Positions 33,220 to 41,630 of a stretch of DNA of 64,000 nt are shown here, in pieces; positions within the stretch are counted from its first letter, which is position 1, and each line of letters opens with the position of its first letter. Made by a program: the position numbers and the translations under genes. The notes under the pieces were generated by a model, which saw nothing but the letters and a program-made list of their open reading frames with translations, ran no database searches and was not told where the DNA came from. The stretch comes from Desulfofundulus kuznetsovii DSM 6115. GTDB lineage: Bacteria; Bacillota; Desulfotomaculia; Desulfotomaculales; Desulfovirgulaceae. The stretch spans positions 953,001 through 1,017,000 of the forward strand of contig NC_015573.1 in assembly GCF_000214705.1 (NCBI RefSeq), read 5' to 3'.

Positions 33220-34919
33220 CAGTAGTTTATGTTCGGGTAAGTACCGAAGATCAGGTAAGACACGGCTATTCCCTGGACGCTCAGGAGGAAGCCTGCCGGA
33301 AAAAAGCGCAGGAACTGGGTGCGACGCGGGTGGAAGTGTACCGTGATGAAGGCGTGACAGGGGAAATACTCGAACGTCCGGGGCTGCAGGCGGCGCTGGC
33401 GGCCGTAAACGGCGGTGCCGCGGTGTTCATCGTTTACGACCCCGACAGGCTTTCCCGGAAAGTGGAACACCAGCTCCTGCTGGTGGATATGATAGAAAAA
33501 GCCGGGTGCCGCCTTGAGTTTGTGACGATGGAATGGCAGAATACTCCCGAGGGACGGTTCTTTTACATCATGCGCAGTGCCGTAGCCGAACTGGAAAAAG
33601 AGAAAATTAAAGTCCGGAGCCGTCTCGGCAGGTTGAGGAAAGCCCGCCAGGGGCTCTTACCGTTCAATCCCCGCACTTACGGGTACCGGTACGTTGGAGA
33701 CCGATACGAAATAGACGAATTCCAGGCGTCCATATACCACCGCATGGTGGACATGGCAATCCGGGGGATGTCCACGGCTCAAATTGCAAGACAGCTCAAT
33801 AAGGAAAAAATTCCCTCTCCGCAAGGGAACTGGTGGCACAGGCAAACAGTGCGGCGCATCCTTCGCAGCCCGGTATACATGGGAACTCTCTATGTAAACC
33901 AGTACAACACGGAAGGTCACAAGGCGGCCCGCCAGCGGGGGGAAAAGACGACGCTCCGCCTGCGGCAGAAGGAAGAGTGGATTCCTGTACCCGTCCCTCC
34001 CCTGATTGAACGCGGGAAGTGGGAACTCCTGCAGAAATCCCTGGATGCCCGCAGGAAAGGGCCGGACGGGGGGAGGGTGCGCCGCTATTACCTCAGCCGG
34101 CTGCTCAGGTGCGGCTACTGCGGGTGCAGTCTTACCGGTGGTTACGGCATGTCGTCCACGCGGAGGAATACCTACAGGTATTATATGTGCACCAACGCCT
34201 GGCCCTCCGTACGTGTGCAGAAGCGCAACCCGCCGGCGTGTCCCGGCAACAGGCACCGGGCCGACGTGATTGAGGAAGCGGTGTGGGCGAAAGTGCGCGA
34301 ATGGCTTGAAGACCCGGAAGCCCTGATCCGCGATACAGGACGGGATGCCGGAACAGGACTGACGGAAAAAGAAATTGCCCGTATTGAGAAGCGCCTCAAC
34401 CAGCTCGACCGCGAACGGGAACGGGCATTTGAAGCGTACCGGCGGGGTCTGGTTGACGTGGAAATGTTTGAAAGGGCCGTCCTGGACATCCAGAAGGAAA
34501 AAGAAGTTCTCAGCGGCAGGCTTGCGGAACTTCAGGAAGCCATGCGCGCGGCAGCCCTGTCCGAACAGGGCGTGGAATCACTGCGCAAACTGGCCTGCGA
34601 GGTAGCCGAACGGCTGGACGACCTCAACTGGGAGGAGAGGGAAAAAATAATCCGGCTTCTGGTGCGCCGTATAACAGTCATGAGCGGAGAACTTATAATC
34701 GAGGCCAGGATCCACGGTACAGAAATAAGTTGCGGTAGTGGAACAAACACGTTGGTCAGGATGGCGATCAATCTTTCCCGGGGAGATTCAATAATACGGC
34801 AGGCCATTACACCGGCTGCATTGCAGCCGAATCCCATGCTCATGGTCAGCGCCTGCTTACCCTGGGTGCCGGCCATCTTAAATAAAGGGTCGATATTGAA
34901 AGCCACCCGGGGCAGGTAA
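33213..34919 (+). CDS. large serine recombinase (integrase) of the feoB element (568 aa)
   Basis: The N-terminal resolvase domain has YVRVSTEDQVRHGYSLDAQ with the catalytic serine at about residue 10. Then come the recombinase domain, a zinc ribbon (CGYCGCSLTGGY near 300, CPGNR near 347) and a coiled coil (about 390-450), the usual layout of phage integrases. GTG 33213 begins the protein. The conserved part ends near LIIEARI, and the last 60 codons read through the attachment site into the antisense strand of feoB. The C-terminus would therefore differ in the excised circle. It most likely integrated the element 1-34.74 kb. Confidence 0.92.
   Translation: MLAVVYVRVSTEDQVRHGYSLDAQEEACRKKAQELGATRVEVYRDEGVTGEILERPGLQAALAAVNGGAAVFIVYDPDRLSRKVEHQLLLVDMIEKAGCRLEFVTMEWQNTPEGRFFYIMRSAVAELEKEKIKVRSRLGRLRKARQGLLPFNPRTYGYRYVGDRYEIDEFQASIYHRMVDMAIRGMSTAQIARQLNKEKIPSPQGNWWHRQTVRRILRSPVYMGTLYVNQYNTEGHKAARQRGEKTTLRLRQKEEWIPVPVPPLIERGKWELLQKSLDARRKGPDGGRVRRYYLSRLLRCGYCGCSLTGGYGMSSTRRNTYRYYMCTNAWPSVRVQKRNPPACPGNRHRADVIEEAVWAKVREWLEDPEALIRDTGRDAGTGLTEKEIARIEKRLNQLDRERERAFEAYRRGLVDVEMFERAVLDIQKEKEVLSGRLAELQEAMRAAALSEQGVESLRKLACEVAERLDDLNWEEREKIIRLLVRRITVMSGELIIEARIHGTEISCGSGTNTLVRMAINLSRGDSIIRQAITPAALQPNPMLMVSACLPWVPAILNKGSILKATRGR
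34735..34752 (+). other. right attachment junction (attR) in feoB, approximate
   Basis: On the minus strand FeoB matches the family through LIAILTN and FVP (codons up to 34739) and then diverges, where the family has CNGRFP. The crossover is therefore placed within this stretch. The partner site and the rest of feoB should lie left of the window, so the core cannot be read exactly. Confidence 0.65.
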
Positions 34920-36122
34920 CCCAGGTCTTCCAGCAGGGCGAAGATGGGGAAAAAGATGGCCATGGGGGGCAGCATCACCGATATCACCCAGGCTGCGGTG
35001 CGGTAGACGCCCGTAACCACCAGCCCGTGCAGCCAGGATGGAGCGTCCAGCCACACAAAGACTTCCGAAAGCCGTTCCTCCCCCCAGAACAAGGCCTTCG
35101 CCAGTAACTGAGAAGGGTAATTGGCTCCCACCAGGGTTATCCAGAAAGCCAGCCCCAGGAGCAGGAACATAATCGGGAAGCCCAGCAGGCGGGAAGTGAG
35201 GATGTCGTCTACTTTATGTTCCCAATCCCTGTGGGAACCGGTTTGCCTGACCACCCGGGCGGCGATGGCTTCCGCCTCCCGGTAGATTGTTTTAACGATG
35301 CGGTCCCGTATCTCAAGCTGATGGGCTTCATTCACCACGCCGGGTCCGGCTTCAGGTGGGGCAGTATTTATACCGCTCACGCAAAACACCCCATTCCGGT
35401 ACCTCAAAGTATTGTCTTATATTATCGAAAGTGTTCCGGTCGTGATCTATTATTCTTAACGCAAGCCAGCGGGCGTTGATCAATTCCTTGATTTCCCCGG
35501 GTATTTGCTGTTCCACCTGTGCCACGGCATCTTCGATGTCTGGATCGTAAACCATCCGGCGGGGGGTGGGAACTATTTGTCCCCGTACCATGGCGTCGAT
35601 CCCGGCCTTTAATTCCTTAAGGCCTAGGCCGTTCCTGGCAGCCGTGGCTACCACGGGTACACCCAGTTCCCGGGCCAGGCAATCGACATCAATAAAAATG
35701 TTTTTCCTGCGCGCCTCATCAATAAAGTTAACGCAAACAATTACCTTGCTGGTAATTTCCATCACCTGTAAAGCGAGATTTAAATTTCTTTCCAGGCAGG
35801 TGGCGTCGGTGACCACCACCGTGGCGTCAGGCCGGGCAAAGCATAAAAAGTTCCGGGCGACCATTTCTTCGGCCGAGTTTGCCAGCAGGGAATAGGTTCC
35901 CGGCAGGTCCACCAGGATGTACTTTTTGCCGCCGGAATGAAATGTGCCCTGGGCCTGGAGCACCGTCTTGCCCGGCCAGTTGCCCGTATGCTGTTTCAGC
36001 CCGGTCAGGGCGTTAAAAATGGTGCTTTTGCCGGTATTGGGGTTGCCCGCCAGGGCAATTACGGCAGCTTCGGGGTCCGGGTGGATGTTAAACCTTTCGC
36101 GCAGTTCGGTTGCAAGGGGCAT
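34739..36122 (-). pseudogene. feoB: ferrous iron transporter FeoB, interrupted and frameshifted
   Basis: The N-terminal part (ATG 36122) is the G-protein domain with G1 GNPNTGKST, G3 DLPGT and a C-V-N-F-I-D G4-like stretch; family members normally show NxxD there. The frame stops at 35352. The membrane part continues in another frame from about 35400 (RIVKTIYREAEAIAARVV, then PIMFLLLGLAFWITLVGANY, and GFGCNAAGV). It ends at the element junction near 34739, before the conserved CNGRFP. The gene is therefore broken twice, by one frameshift and by the insertion. FeoB imports Fe(II) across the membrane. Its partner feoA lies 189 bp upstream. Confidence 0.88.
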
Positions 36123-36311
36123 AAAAACACCTCACTACTTGGGCTGTGGCAGCGGATGCGGACGCGGATGGTGTACCGCGGTTTTTCAAGGGCTTCGCAC
36201 AAGGCAGAGGAGGCGGCGGTAGGGCCGGAACACAGGAACTGCGGGAAAAGTAGGCCGCCGCCCGGGCAGTTTGCAAAGGTGAGTAGTGCTGCCTTCAGCG
36301 CGCCGGCAGTA

Positions 36312-36545
36312 TCATAAGGGTGTCACCAGCACCTGGCCGGCTTCTTCCCGGCGCAGGGCAATTAATGCTCCCCGGATGCGGTAAGCGATCGGGTCGCCCA
36401 GCGGGCTGCGCCTTACCGCCTGGACCGGCGTGTCGGGAACCAGGCCCAGGTCCAGCAACCGGCATCTGGTCATGCCCCGTGCTTTTAAAAATACCACCCG
36501 TCCCCATTGGCCAATGGGTAGTTCGGACAGCGGCAGGACTTTCAC
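36312..36545 (-). CDS. feoA: FeoA, SH3-like partner of the FeoB iron transporter (77 aa)
   Basis: The sequence (LPIGQWGRVVFLKARGMTR, then LLDLGLVPDTPVQAV, ending with LRREEAGQVLV) is a typical FeoA SH3-like domain of usual length. FeoA supports FeoB in Fe(II) uptake. The ATG follows AAGGAGGGG on the minus strand. The 189-bp gap to feoB holds no supported gene. No iron-box operator could be recognised upstream in 36546-36758. Confidence 0.9.
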   Translation of the reverse strand: MKVLPLSELPIGQWGRVVFLKARGMTRCRLLDLGLVPDTPVQAVRRSPLGDPIAYRIRGALIALRREEAGQVLVTPL

Positions 36546-36758
36546 TTCAGCATTCCCCTCCTTATGGAAATTTTAGGGCGACAAAACGATCGCTTTACCG
36601 GCGTCCGGTTCATCCTGGAGCAGGTTCACCGTGTCCGGCGTTTCTTTCTCCGGCGGTTTTATATTACGGGCTTACGGTTATATTGGTTACTTACAAAATA
36701 GAAGAAAACGATGGATGCGTCCTGTTAACCCGGCACTATTGCTGTCGTGCCTGGATAA

Positions 36759-36794
36759 CAAAAAAGCAAGGGGAACGCAAGGTGCGCTCCCCTT
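36759..36794 (-). terminator. terminator downstream of the small gene at 36860 (minus strand)
   Basis: On the minus strand AAGGGGA (88-94 side) pairs with TCCCCTT (68-74 side), with an inner GCG/CGC helix, followed by TTGCTTTTTT. It lies in the 314-bp gap 36546-36859, which otherwise shows no gene. Confidence 0.8.
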
Positions 36795-36859
36795 ATAATT
36801 TCAGCCATATCCAGATAAATGCTACCATCCACTGCCGGCAGGTGGTTGCATTCTTCTTT

Positions 36860-36991
36860 TTATGCAGCCGGGTTGAGTTTGGTAACTATGAAATGTTTTT
36901 CCGTTTCCCAGATCTCCGCCAGCTCATCTTCGTCCACGAAGCGCCAGCATACCTCTTCCCCTTCGAGCCAGGTCACCAGGTAGGGCATCAT
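36860..36991 (-). CDS. small acidic hypothetical protein (43 aa)
   Basis: The ORF starts at ATG 36991 behind GGGGGGAGCGG. The product (WLEGEEVCWRFVDEDELAEI, ending FIVTKLNPAA) is acidic and aromatic. It is terminated by its own hairpin, and an 18-bp palindrome lies 20 bp upstream of its start. It appears to be an independently regulated micro-protein gene; no family is known to me. A longer upstream reading is unlikely. Confidence 0.55.
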   Translation of the reverse strand: MMPYLVTWLEGEEVCWRFVDEDELAEIWETEKHFIVTKLNPAA

Positions 36992-37010
36992 TTTCCGCTC
37001 CCCCCGCATT

Positions 37011-37028
37011 TTGTATACTTGTATACAA
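37011..37028. promoter_or_regulatory. 18-bp palindrome, candidate operator
   Basis: TTGTATACTTGTATACAA is symmetric except for its two central bases. It is a typical size for a dimeric repressor site (GntR-like sites look similar). It lies in the promoter area of the gene at 36991-36860. Confidence 0.5.
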
Positions 37029-37503
37029 TATTCCCCTAACCCAATCTTAACAAAAAAATCTGGTCCCGGCAAGACCTGAATTGAAAAGAAAAGGGAGAAA
37101 GTAGAGCATCGTGAAGGAAGAGCATTTTTTTTGTCGAATAAAGCTCGGGTAAAAATACTGCCTCCGGGAGAGCAGGCCCGGTTAAGGCCGGGGATTAAAT
37201 AAGGGGTCTTTAGTTTCCTGCAGGTAATCATTATTTGCGCAAAAGAAAAAGACAGGAACGGGGATGATTTCCATGGTGCAGAGGAAAAAGAAGCTTAGCT
37301 TATAATATACCTCATATGGATTATTCTGGCACACACCCTCCCCCGTGTCTGCCTCCGTTTCCTACCTTTTCCCCCTGATTTTCATTCATCAGGCAATTTC
37401 CCGGTATAATTTTCCTGATGCTTGAGGTATTTCCGTGCAATCTTTACTTAACTGTGCCATATCAAAATCAGGCTGATACACTGTTGCCTGTGCATTCATC
37501 CAG
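37029..37503. other. gene-free stretch
   Basis: No ORF with a ribosome site, no RNA gene and no strong hairpin was seen. The stretch is AT-richer than the flanks and should contain the promoter of the HD-GYP gene. Confidence 0.5.
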
Positions 37504-38736
37504 TTGAGAGCATTAGACATACCCATGGGAGTGAAGGTTGGAGTGAACAGCGAGGAAAGGGTTGTCCCAGCTCAGAGTCCGGAGAAAAATTCCGGGACAG
37601 CCCCGGATACTAACTGGCTTAAGGCTCATATTCTAATTACCAGAGAAGTAAATCATCTCCTTCTTGAGGTTCGCGAGGAGAGCGAGCTGTTTAAGCGCAT
37701 TTGCGAGCTTCTCGCCGGGCTCGAATTTATCAGGTTTGCCTGGATTGGTCTTGCCGAGAAAGAGACATTTGGGGTGACGCCCATTGCACACAGCGGTTTT
37801 GAGAACGGCTACCTGCGTTCAGTAAAGGTTACCTGGGACGACAGTCAGACGGATCCCGGACCGACCGGCGCAGCCATCAGAACGGGCGAGCCCGTAGTAG
37901 TGCGGGATATATGTTGCGACCCGCAGCATACGCCCTGGCGCGAGGAAGCGGTGCGCCGTGGCTATGCGTCAAGCGCGGCTGTTCCCCTGGTGCACGAGGG
38001 CGAAGTTGTGGGAATCCTTAATGTTTATTCCCACCTGCCGGACGCTTTTGACCCCGAAGAAATGGCCTTTCTCGCCGAAATTGCAGGCGACATTGCCCTT
38101 GGGATCAAGCGGCTGCGCCTGGAAAGAAAGCTGGACGAAACGGTCGTCCGGCTCCGGCAGATGCTGTACGGTACGGTAGAGGCTCTCAGCAGGATGCTGG
38201 AGCTACGGGACCCGTACACAGCCGGCCACCAGATGCGGGTGGCCCGGCTGGCCTGCGCCATCGCCCGGGAGATGGGTTGGCCGGAAGACCGGGTGGAGGG
38301 TCTCCGGCTCGCCGCGTTGCTGCATGATATAGGGAAGATGGCCATCCCGGCAGAGATCCTCACCGCACCGCGCCGGCTGACGGAACCGGAGATGCAGCTG
38401 ATCAGGTTGCACCCGGTGCTGGGGTTCGAGGTGCTTAAGGGGATAGAGTTTCCCTGGCCGGTATCGCAGGCACTGCTGCAGCACCACGAGAGAATGGACG
38501 GGAGCGGTTACCCGGGCGGGCTGCGGGGAGAGGCCATCATTCCCGAGGCCCGGATTCTGGGTGTTGCCGACGTGGTGGAATCCATGGCATCGCACCGGCC
38601 CTACCGGGCCGCCCTGGGTATGGAGGCCGCCCTGGAAGAAATCAGCCGGAACAGCGGCATCCTTTACGACCCGCAGGTGGTGAAGGCGTGCCTGGTCGTC
38701 TGCCGGAACAACCCCGGCGTCCTGGTGCAGGATTAA
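37504..38736 (+). CDS. GAF and HD-GYP protein, probable c-di-GMP phosphodiesterase (410 aa)
   Basis: A GAF sensor domain (about 50-205; IRFAWIGLAEKE, then AVPLVHEGEVVGILNVYS) is followed by an HD-GYP domain (about 220-400). The latter keeps LLHDIGKMAIP near residue 274 and HHERMDGSGYPGGL near 325, the metal and GYP motifs of c-di-GMP hydrolases. No transmembrane part is visible, so it is cytoplasmic. The start is uncertain: TTG 37504, ATG 37525 and GTG 37540 are all in frame and none has a strong ribosome site. It stands alone between feoA and spoVR. Confidence 0.88.
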   Translation: MRALDIPMGVKVGVNSEERVVPAQSPEKNSGTAPDTNWLKAHILITREVNHLLLEVREESELFKRICELLAGLEFIRFAWIGLAEKETFGVTPIAHSGFENGYLRSVKVTWDDSQTDPGPTGAAIRTGEPVVVRDICCDPQHTPWREEAVRRGYASSAAVPLVHEGEVVGILNVYSHLPDAFDPEEMAFLAEIAGDIALGIKRLRLERKLDETVVRLRQMLYGTVEALSRMLELRDPYTAGHQMRVARLACAIAREMGWPEDRVEGLRLAALLHDIGKMAIPAEILTAPRRLTEPEMQLIRLHPVLGFEVLKGIEFPWPVSQALLQHHERMDGSGYPGGLRGEAIIPEARILGVADVVESMASHRPYRAALGMEAALEEISRNSGILYDPQVVKACLVVCRNNPGVLVQD

Positions 38737-38961
38737 ACTGGCGTTTATCAGGTTGGTGACGGAGGTGTTTCTCCGGGTGGGGCGTAAAACAGTGTTAAAG
38801 TTCGACAGCATTATTCTTGACGGTTTAGCCCCGGTAAGAACTATTTTTCAGGATCCCGGGACTGTTTAAGTTTAAAGACAACTCGCCCCGGCTTCCCACA
38901 TAAATCTATATATAAACAAGAACGTTTCTTTGTCACCAGGGAAAACTGGAGGTTGATTAAC

Positions 38962-39153
38962 ATGACCAGAGAAGAGCTGCGCAAGCTTTCGGAAGCCGTG
39001 GAAATAATCACCGCTAAGGCCCGGGAATTTGGTCTGGATTTTTATGATATGTATTTTGAAATCTGCCCGGCAGATATCATCTATGCCTTTGGGGCTTACG
39101 GTATGCCCACCCGTTTCTCTCACTGGACTTTCGGCAAGCCAAATGCCACATAA
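38962..39153 (+). pseudogene. spoVR: SpoVR N-terminal fragment (split by the second element)
   Basis: ATG 38962 follows CTGGAGGT. The frame matches the start of SpoVR ([20 protein letters not shown], then [13 protein letters not shown]). At GGC AA (39133-39137) the sequence leaves spoVR, and the frame stops after five foreign codons. The rest of the gene is at 55001-56275. Joining 39137 to 55006 restores GGC AAA in frame and gives a 481-aa SpoVR, the usual length. SpoVR is needed for normal spore cortex formation in Bacillus (family knowledge). Confidence 0.93.
39133..39151. other. attL of the spoVR element
   Basis: The core GGCAA (39133-39137) is shared with attR (55001-55005). To its right AATGCCACAT (39142-39151) is the reverse complement of ATGTGGCATT at the other end. 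In the circle they form a near-perfect 30-bp palindromic attP. Confidence 0.88.
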
Positions 39154-39208
39154 CTCACAACTGCCGGGGATTTTGTTTTTCGGGGTCATTTTCCAGCTCT
39201 CCCGGGGT

Positions 39209-40717
39209 TTACACCCGGTAGAAAATGGTCAGGTCTTCTTCGCTCTTAACCAGGATGTGGTCGATGATCTCCTGCAGGTACATTTTGGCCCGCGTTATAT
39301 CGGTTTCCTGAAGGAGCCGGACGGCGGCCTTCATTTTTACCTGCACACGGCGCTGAATTTCCTCCGGGGGAATACAACCGTTCAAACGGGCGCGGGTTTC
39401 GGCAATAAGTTTTTTCAGTTCCGCTTGCTCGGCGGTTATTTTTAACTTGCGCTCCCGGAAGAAATCCAGGTCGTATGCCCCCGCTTCATAAGCGGCGGCC
39501 GCCTTTTCCAGGGCCGTATCCAGAGCGGCCAGGCGGCGTTCGTAAAGCTCAAGATTTTGTTTAATTGATTCACCGTCTTCGAGGATAATATTACGGTCCA
39601 CTATCATACCGGGACCATTGCGGATCAACATTTCAATGTCTTCCAGGACAAGCTTTTCCAGCCTGTCTGCGCGGTACTCGTGCCCCTGGCACGTACCCTT
39701 GCTGGCGTAGTTGTTGCACCGGTAGTATTTGTAACAATACTTGCCTTTGCGGTTGGTCCTGCCGGCCATACTAACGTGGTTACCTTCGGGGTCGGTACAG
39801 TGCCCGCATTTAAGCAGGCCGGAAAGAAGAAAATTTTGATTCTGGGCGCGGCCGCCCAGTTTATTTTTGGTATTCCTTCTGGTTTGCGCCTTTTCCCAGA
39901 TCTCGCGGTTGATGATAGGGGTGTGATTGTTTTCTATGCTTATGTTCAGGCCATCTTTGTCCCAGAGGAAACAGCCGGTGTAAACTTCATTTTCCAAAAT
40001 GTCTCTTACAGTGGAGTGCGACCACTGGTTGCCCTTGCGGGTACGCAGGCCCAGCCTGTTCAGCTCCACGGCAATTCCTCTCATGCCCAGGTTTTGTTCC
40101 ACATATAGGCGAAAAATTTTTTTGACTACTTCGGCCTCGTGGGGCACGACTTCAAAACCCTGGGGGCCGATGGTGTAACCATAGGGCGTTTTACCCAGGG
40201 GCTTTCCCTCCCTGGCACGCTCTATCATGCTTCCCATAACCTTGCCGGCCAGCTGTTTGCGAAAGTATTCCGCAAACACGGCCAGGATCTGCATCTGCAT
40301 TATCCCCTGGGGGGTGGATGTATCTACCGGGTCGTGAACGGAGACGAGCGCAACATTACGTTTGGCAAGCTCATCGGTAAACAGAAGGGTATCCGTCATG
40401 CTCCTGGCCAGGCGGTCCAGTTCGTGGACAATTACGTAAGAGATGTTGTTATCCTCAATAAACTTGAGGATTTTTTCCTGTTCACCGGTTGATCTGGACA
40501 GCACTTTCGCCCCGGACTGTACAAACTCGAAAATATGGATAAGCTCAAAGCCCCGGCGGCGGCACTCTTCCGCTATGTGCGCTTTTTGATGGGGTATGGA
40601 GTAGCGTTCTTCGTTGGCCTGTTCGGCGGTTGATACCCGGACGATGCCTATGGCCCGGTTGGTGCGGTTGTCAATTGCTTTCAGCGGGGTTGATTTTTTC
40701 CTGTTCCTTCTAGCCAT
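39209..40717 (-). CDS. large serine recombinase of the spoVR element (502 aa)
   Basis: The resolvase domain has AIGIVRVSTAEQANEERYS with the catalytic serine near residue 29. The recombinase domain follows, then a zinc ribbon (KCGHCTDPEG, then CNNYASKGTCQG) and a coiled coil near 385-450. ATG 40717 follows GGAGGTAAAC. The stop is 72 bp from attL, the expected position for an integrase. It is clearly different from the recombinase at 33213. It should integrate the 15.9-kb element into spoVR and, with a directionality factor, excise it. Confidence 0.94.
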   Translation of the reverse strand: MARRNRKKSTPLKAIDNRTNRAIGIVRVSTAEQANEERYSIPHQKAHIAEECRRRGFELIHIFEFVQSGAKVLSRSTGEQEKILKFIEDNNISYVIVHELDRLARSMTDTLLFTDELAKRNVALVSVHDPVDTSTPQGIMQMQILAVFAEYFRKQLAGKVMGSMIERAREGKPLGKTPYGYTIGPQGFEVVPHEAEVVKKIFRLYVEQNLGMRGIAVELNRLGLRTRKGNQWSHSTVRDILENEVYTGCFLWDKDGLNISIENNHTPIINREIWEKAQTRRNTKNKLGGRAQNQNFLLSGLLKCGHCTDPEGNHVSMAGRTNRKGKYCYKYYRCNNYASKGTCQGHEYRADRLEKLVLEDIEMLIRNGPGMIVDRNIILEDGESIKQNLELYERRLAALDTALEKAAAAYEAGAYDLDFFRERKLKITAEQAELKKLIAETRARLNGCIPPEEIQRRVQVKMKAAVRLLQETDITRAKMYLQEIIDHILVKSEEDLTIFYRV

Positions 40718-40782
40718 GTTTACCTCCAGCGCTTGTTCCGGAGGAGGTTCGCTTTACACCCGGTTATGGGCCGGTTTTTGGG

Positions 40783-41124
40783 TTATAGCCTGTACTCGAC
40801 GGTTTCCGGACCCGACAGTATTTCGTAAAGAAAGCTGGCTTTTTGTTTCTGTGCCCGGTCGATTTCTTCCGGGGCGTAACCACGTACCTCTATGGGCTCC
40901 ATAACTTCTGCCAGGGCGTCACCAAGGATTTCCCAGCGCCTCCATACGGGCATGTCACTGAAGGCTGAGGAAACAATTATAAGGTCGATGTCACTGTAAG
41001 GACCGGCTGTCCCCCTGGCTTGAGAGCCAAACAGGTATGCTGCCTGGACAGGGATGCCTTTCCGGGCGAGAACAGTTAAGTACCGCCTGATAATTTCATT
41101 TACTCGACCTGGTGCTTGAGACAT
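40783..41124 (-). CDS. mntA: MNT-type nucleotidyltransferase antitoxin (113 aa)
   Basis: The motif YLFGSQARGTAGPYSDIDLI (near residues 30-49) is the minimal nucleotidyltransferase active site GSxARG...DID. Together with the HEPN gene upstream it forms the well-known HepT/MntA toxin-antitoxin pair. MntA neutralises the HEPN ribonuclease by AMP transfer to it. The two genes overlap by 25 bp. Pairs of this kind help keep mobile elements in the cell. The gene symbol is given by family resemblance. Confidence 0.85.
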   Translation of the reverse strand: MSQAPGRVNEIIRRYLTVLARKGIPVQAAYLFGSQARGTAGPYSDIDLIIVSSAFSDMPVWRRWEILGDALAEVMEPIEVRGYAPEEIDRAQKQKASFLYEILSGPETVEYRL

Positions 41125-41483
41125 TCTATCACTTCCTCCGTGCGGTTTAAGTAATCCCGGGTAACATGGTGCGGGTATTCAGCAATTGCCCGTTTGAGTT
41201 CCTCGGGATACCTGGTGACAACTCCCGCCAGGCTCAACCGGCTGACGAACTTTATTTGTTCATCAGTTAAAACAGCGTTTCCCAGTTTCATCAGGTTAAT
41301 CAAATTATGGGTTTTCGGCGGAGCCTTACCTGTTTGTTTAACTACTAAAGCCTTTAGCGCCTTCTCAATGGCCAGGTGGCACATAAAAATGGTGTAAAGG
41401 TACCTCCGGGCACGGTACAGGCTTTTTGCCGTGTCCAGGTCATATTCGGATTGGTCAAGCCATTCTTTTACCTGCGGGTCCAC
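41100..41483 (-). CDS. hepT: HEPN-domain toxin (127 aa)
   Basis: The sequence KEWLDQSEYDLDTAKSLYRA and FMCHLAIEKALKALVV is a typical HEPN domain. Toward the C-terminus there is a possible R-x(n)-H site in LKRAIAEYPHHVTRDY, which in HEPN toxins cleaves RNA. GTG 41483 is preferred, as GGAGG lies at usable distance; an ATG at 41507 has no ribosome site. It is transcribed with the antitoxin gene, with which it overlaps. Confidence 0.82.
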   Translation of the reverse strand: MDPQVKEWLDQSEYDLDTAKSLYRARRYLYTIFMCHLAIEKALKALVVKQTGKAPPKTHNLINLMKLGNAVLTDEQIKFVSRLSLAGVVTRYPEELKRAIAEYPHHVTRDYLNRTEEVIECLKHQVE

Positions 41484-41630
41484 AGAATTCAGGCCTCCAA
41501 CCGGCATTTGCTGCGCTGATGTTTCTCACATTTCATGTTTACTTTAATACTATACCATATCCTGTCAGCAGGAGCAATATAACCAGCGGTGGGCTATCAT
41601 GCCGACCGCTTTTTTACTGGAGGTAGCAGA

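Noticed and set aside
36088-36276. 62-codon minus-strand ORF between feoA and feoB
   Set aside because: It overlaps the feoB start, is Ala/Pro/Ser-rich and has no ribosome site.
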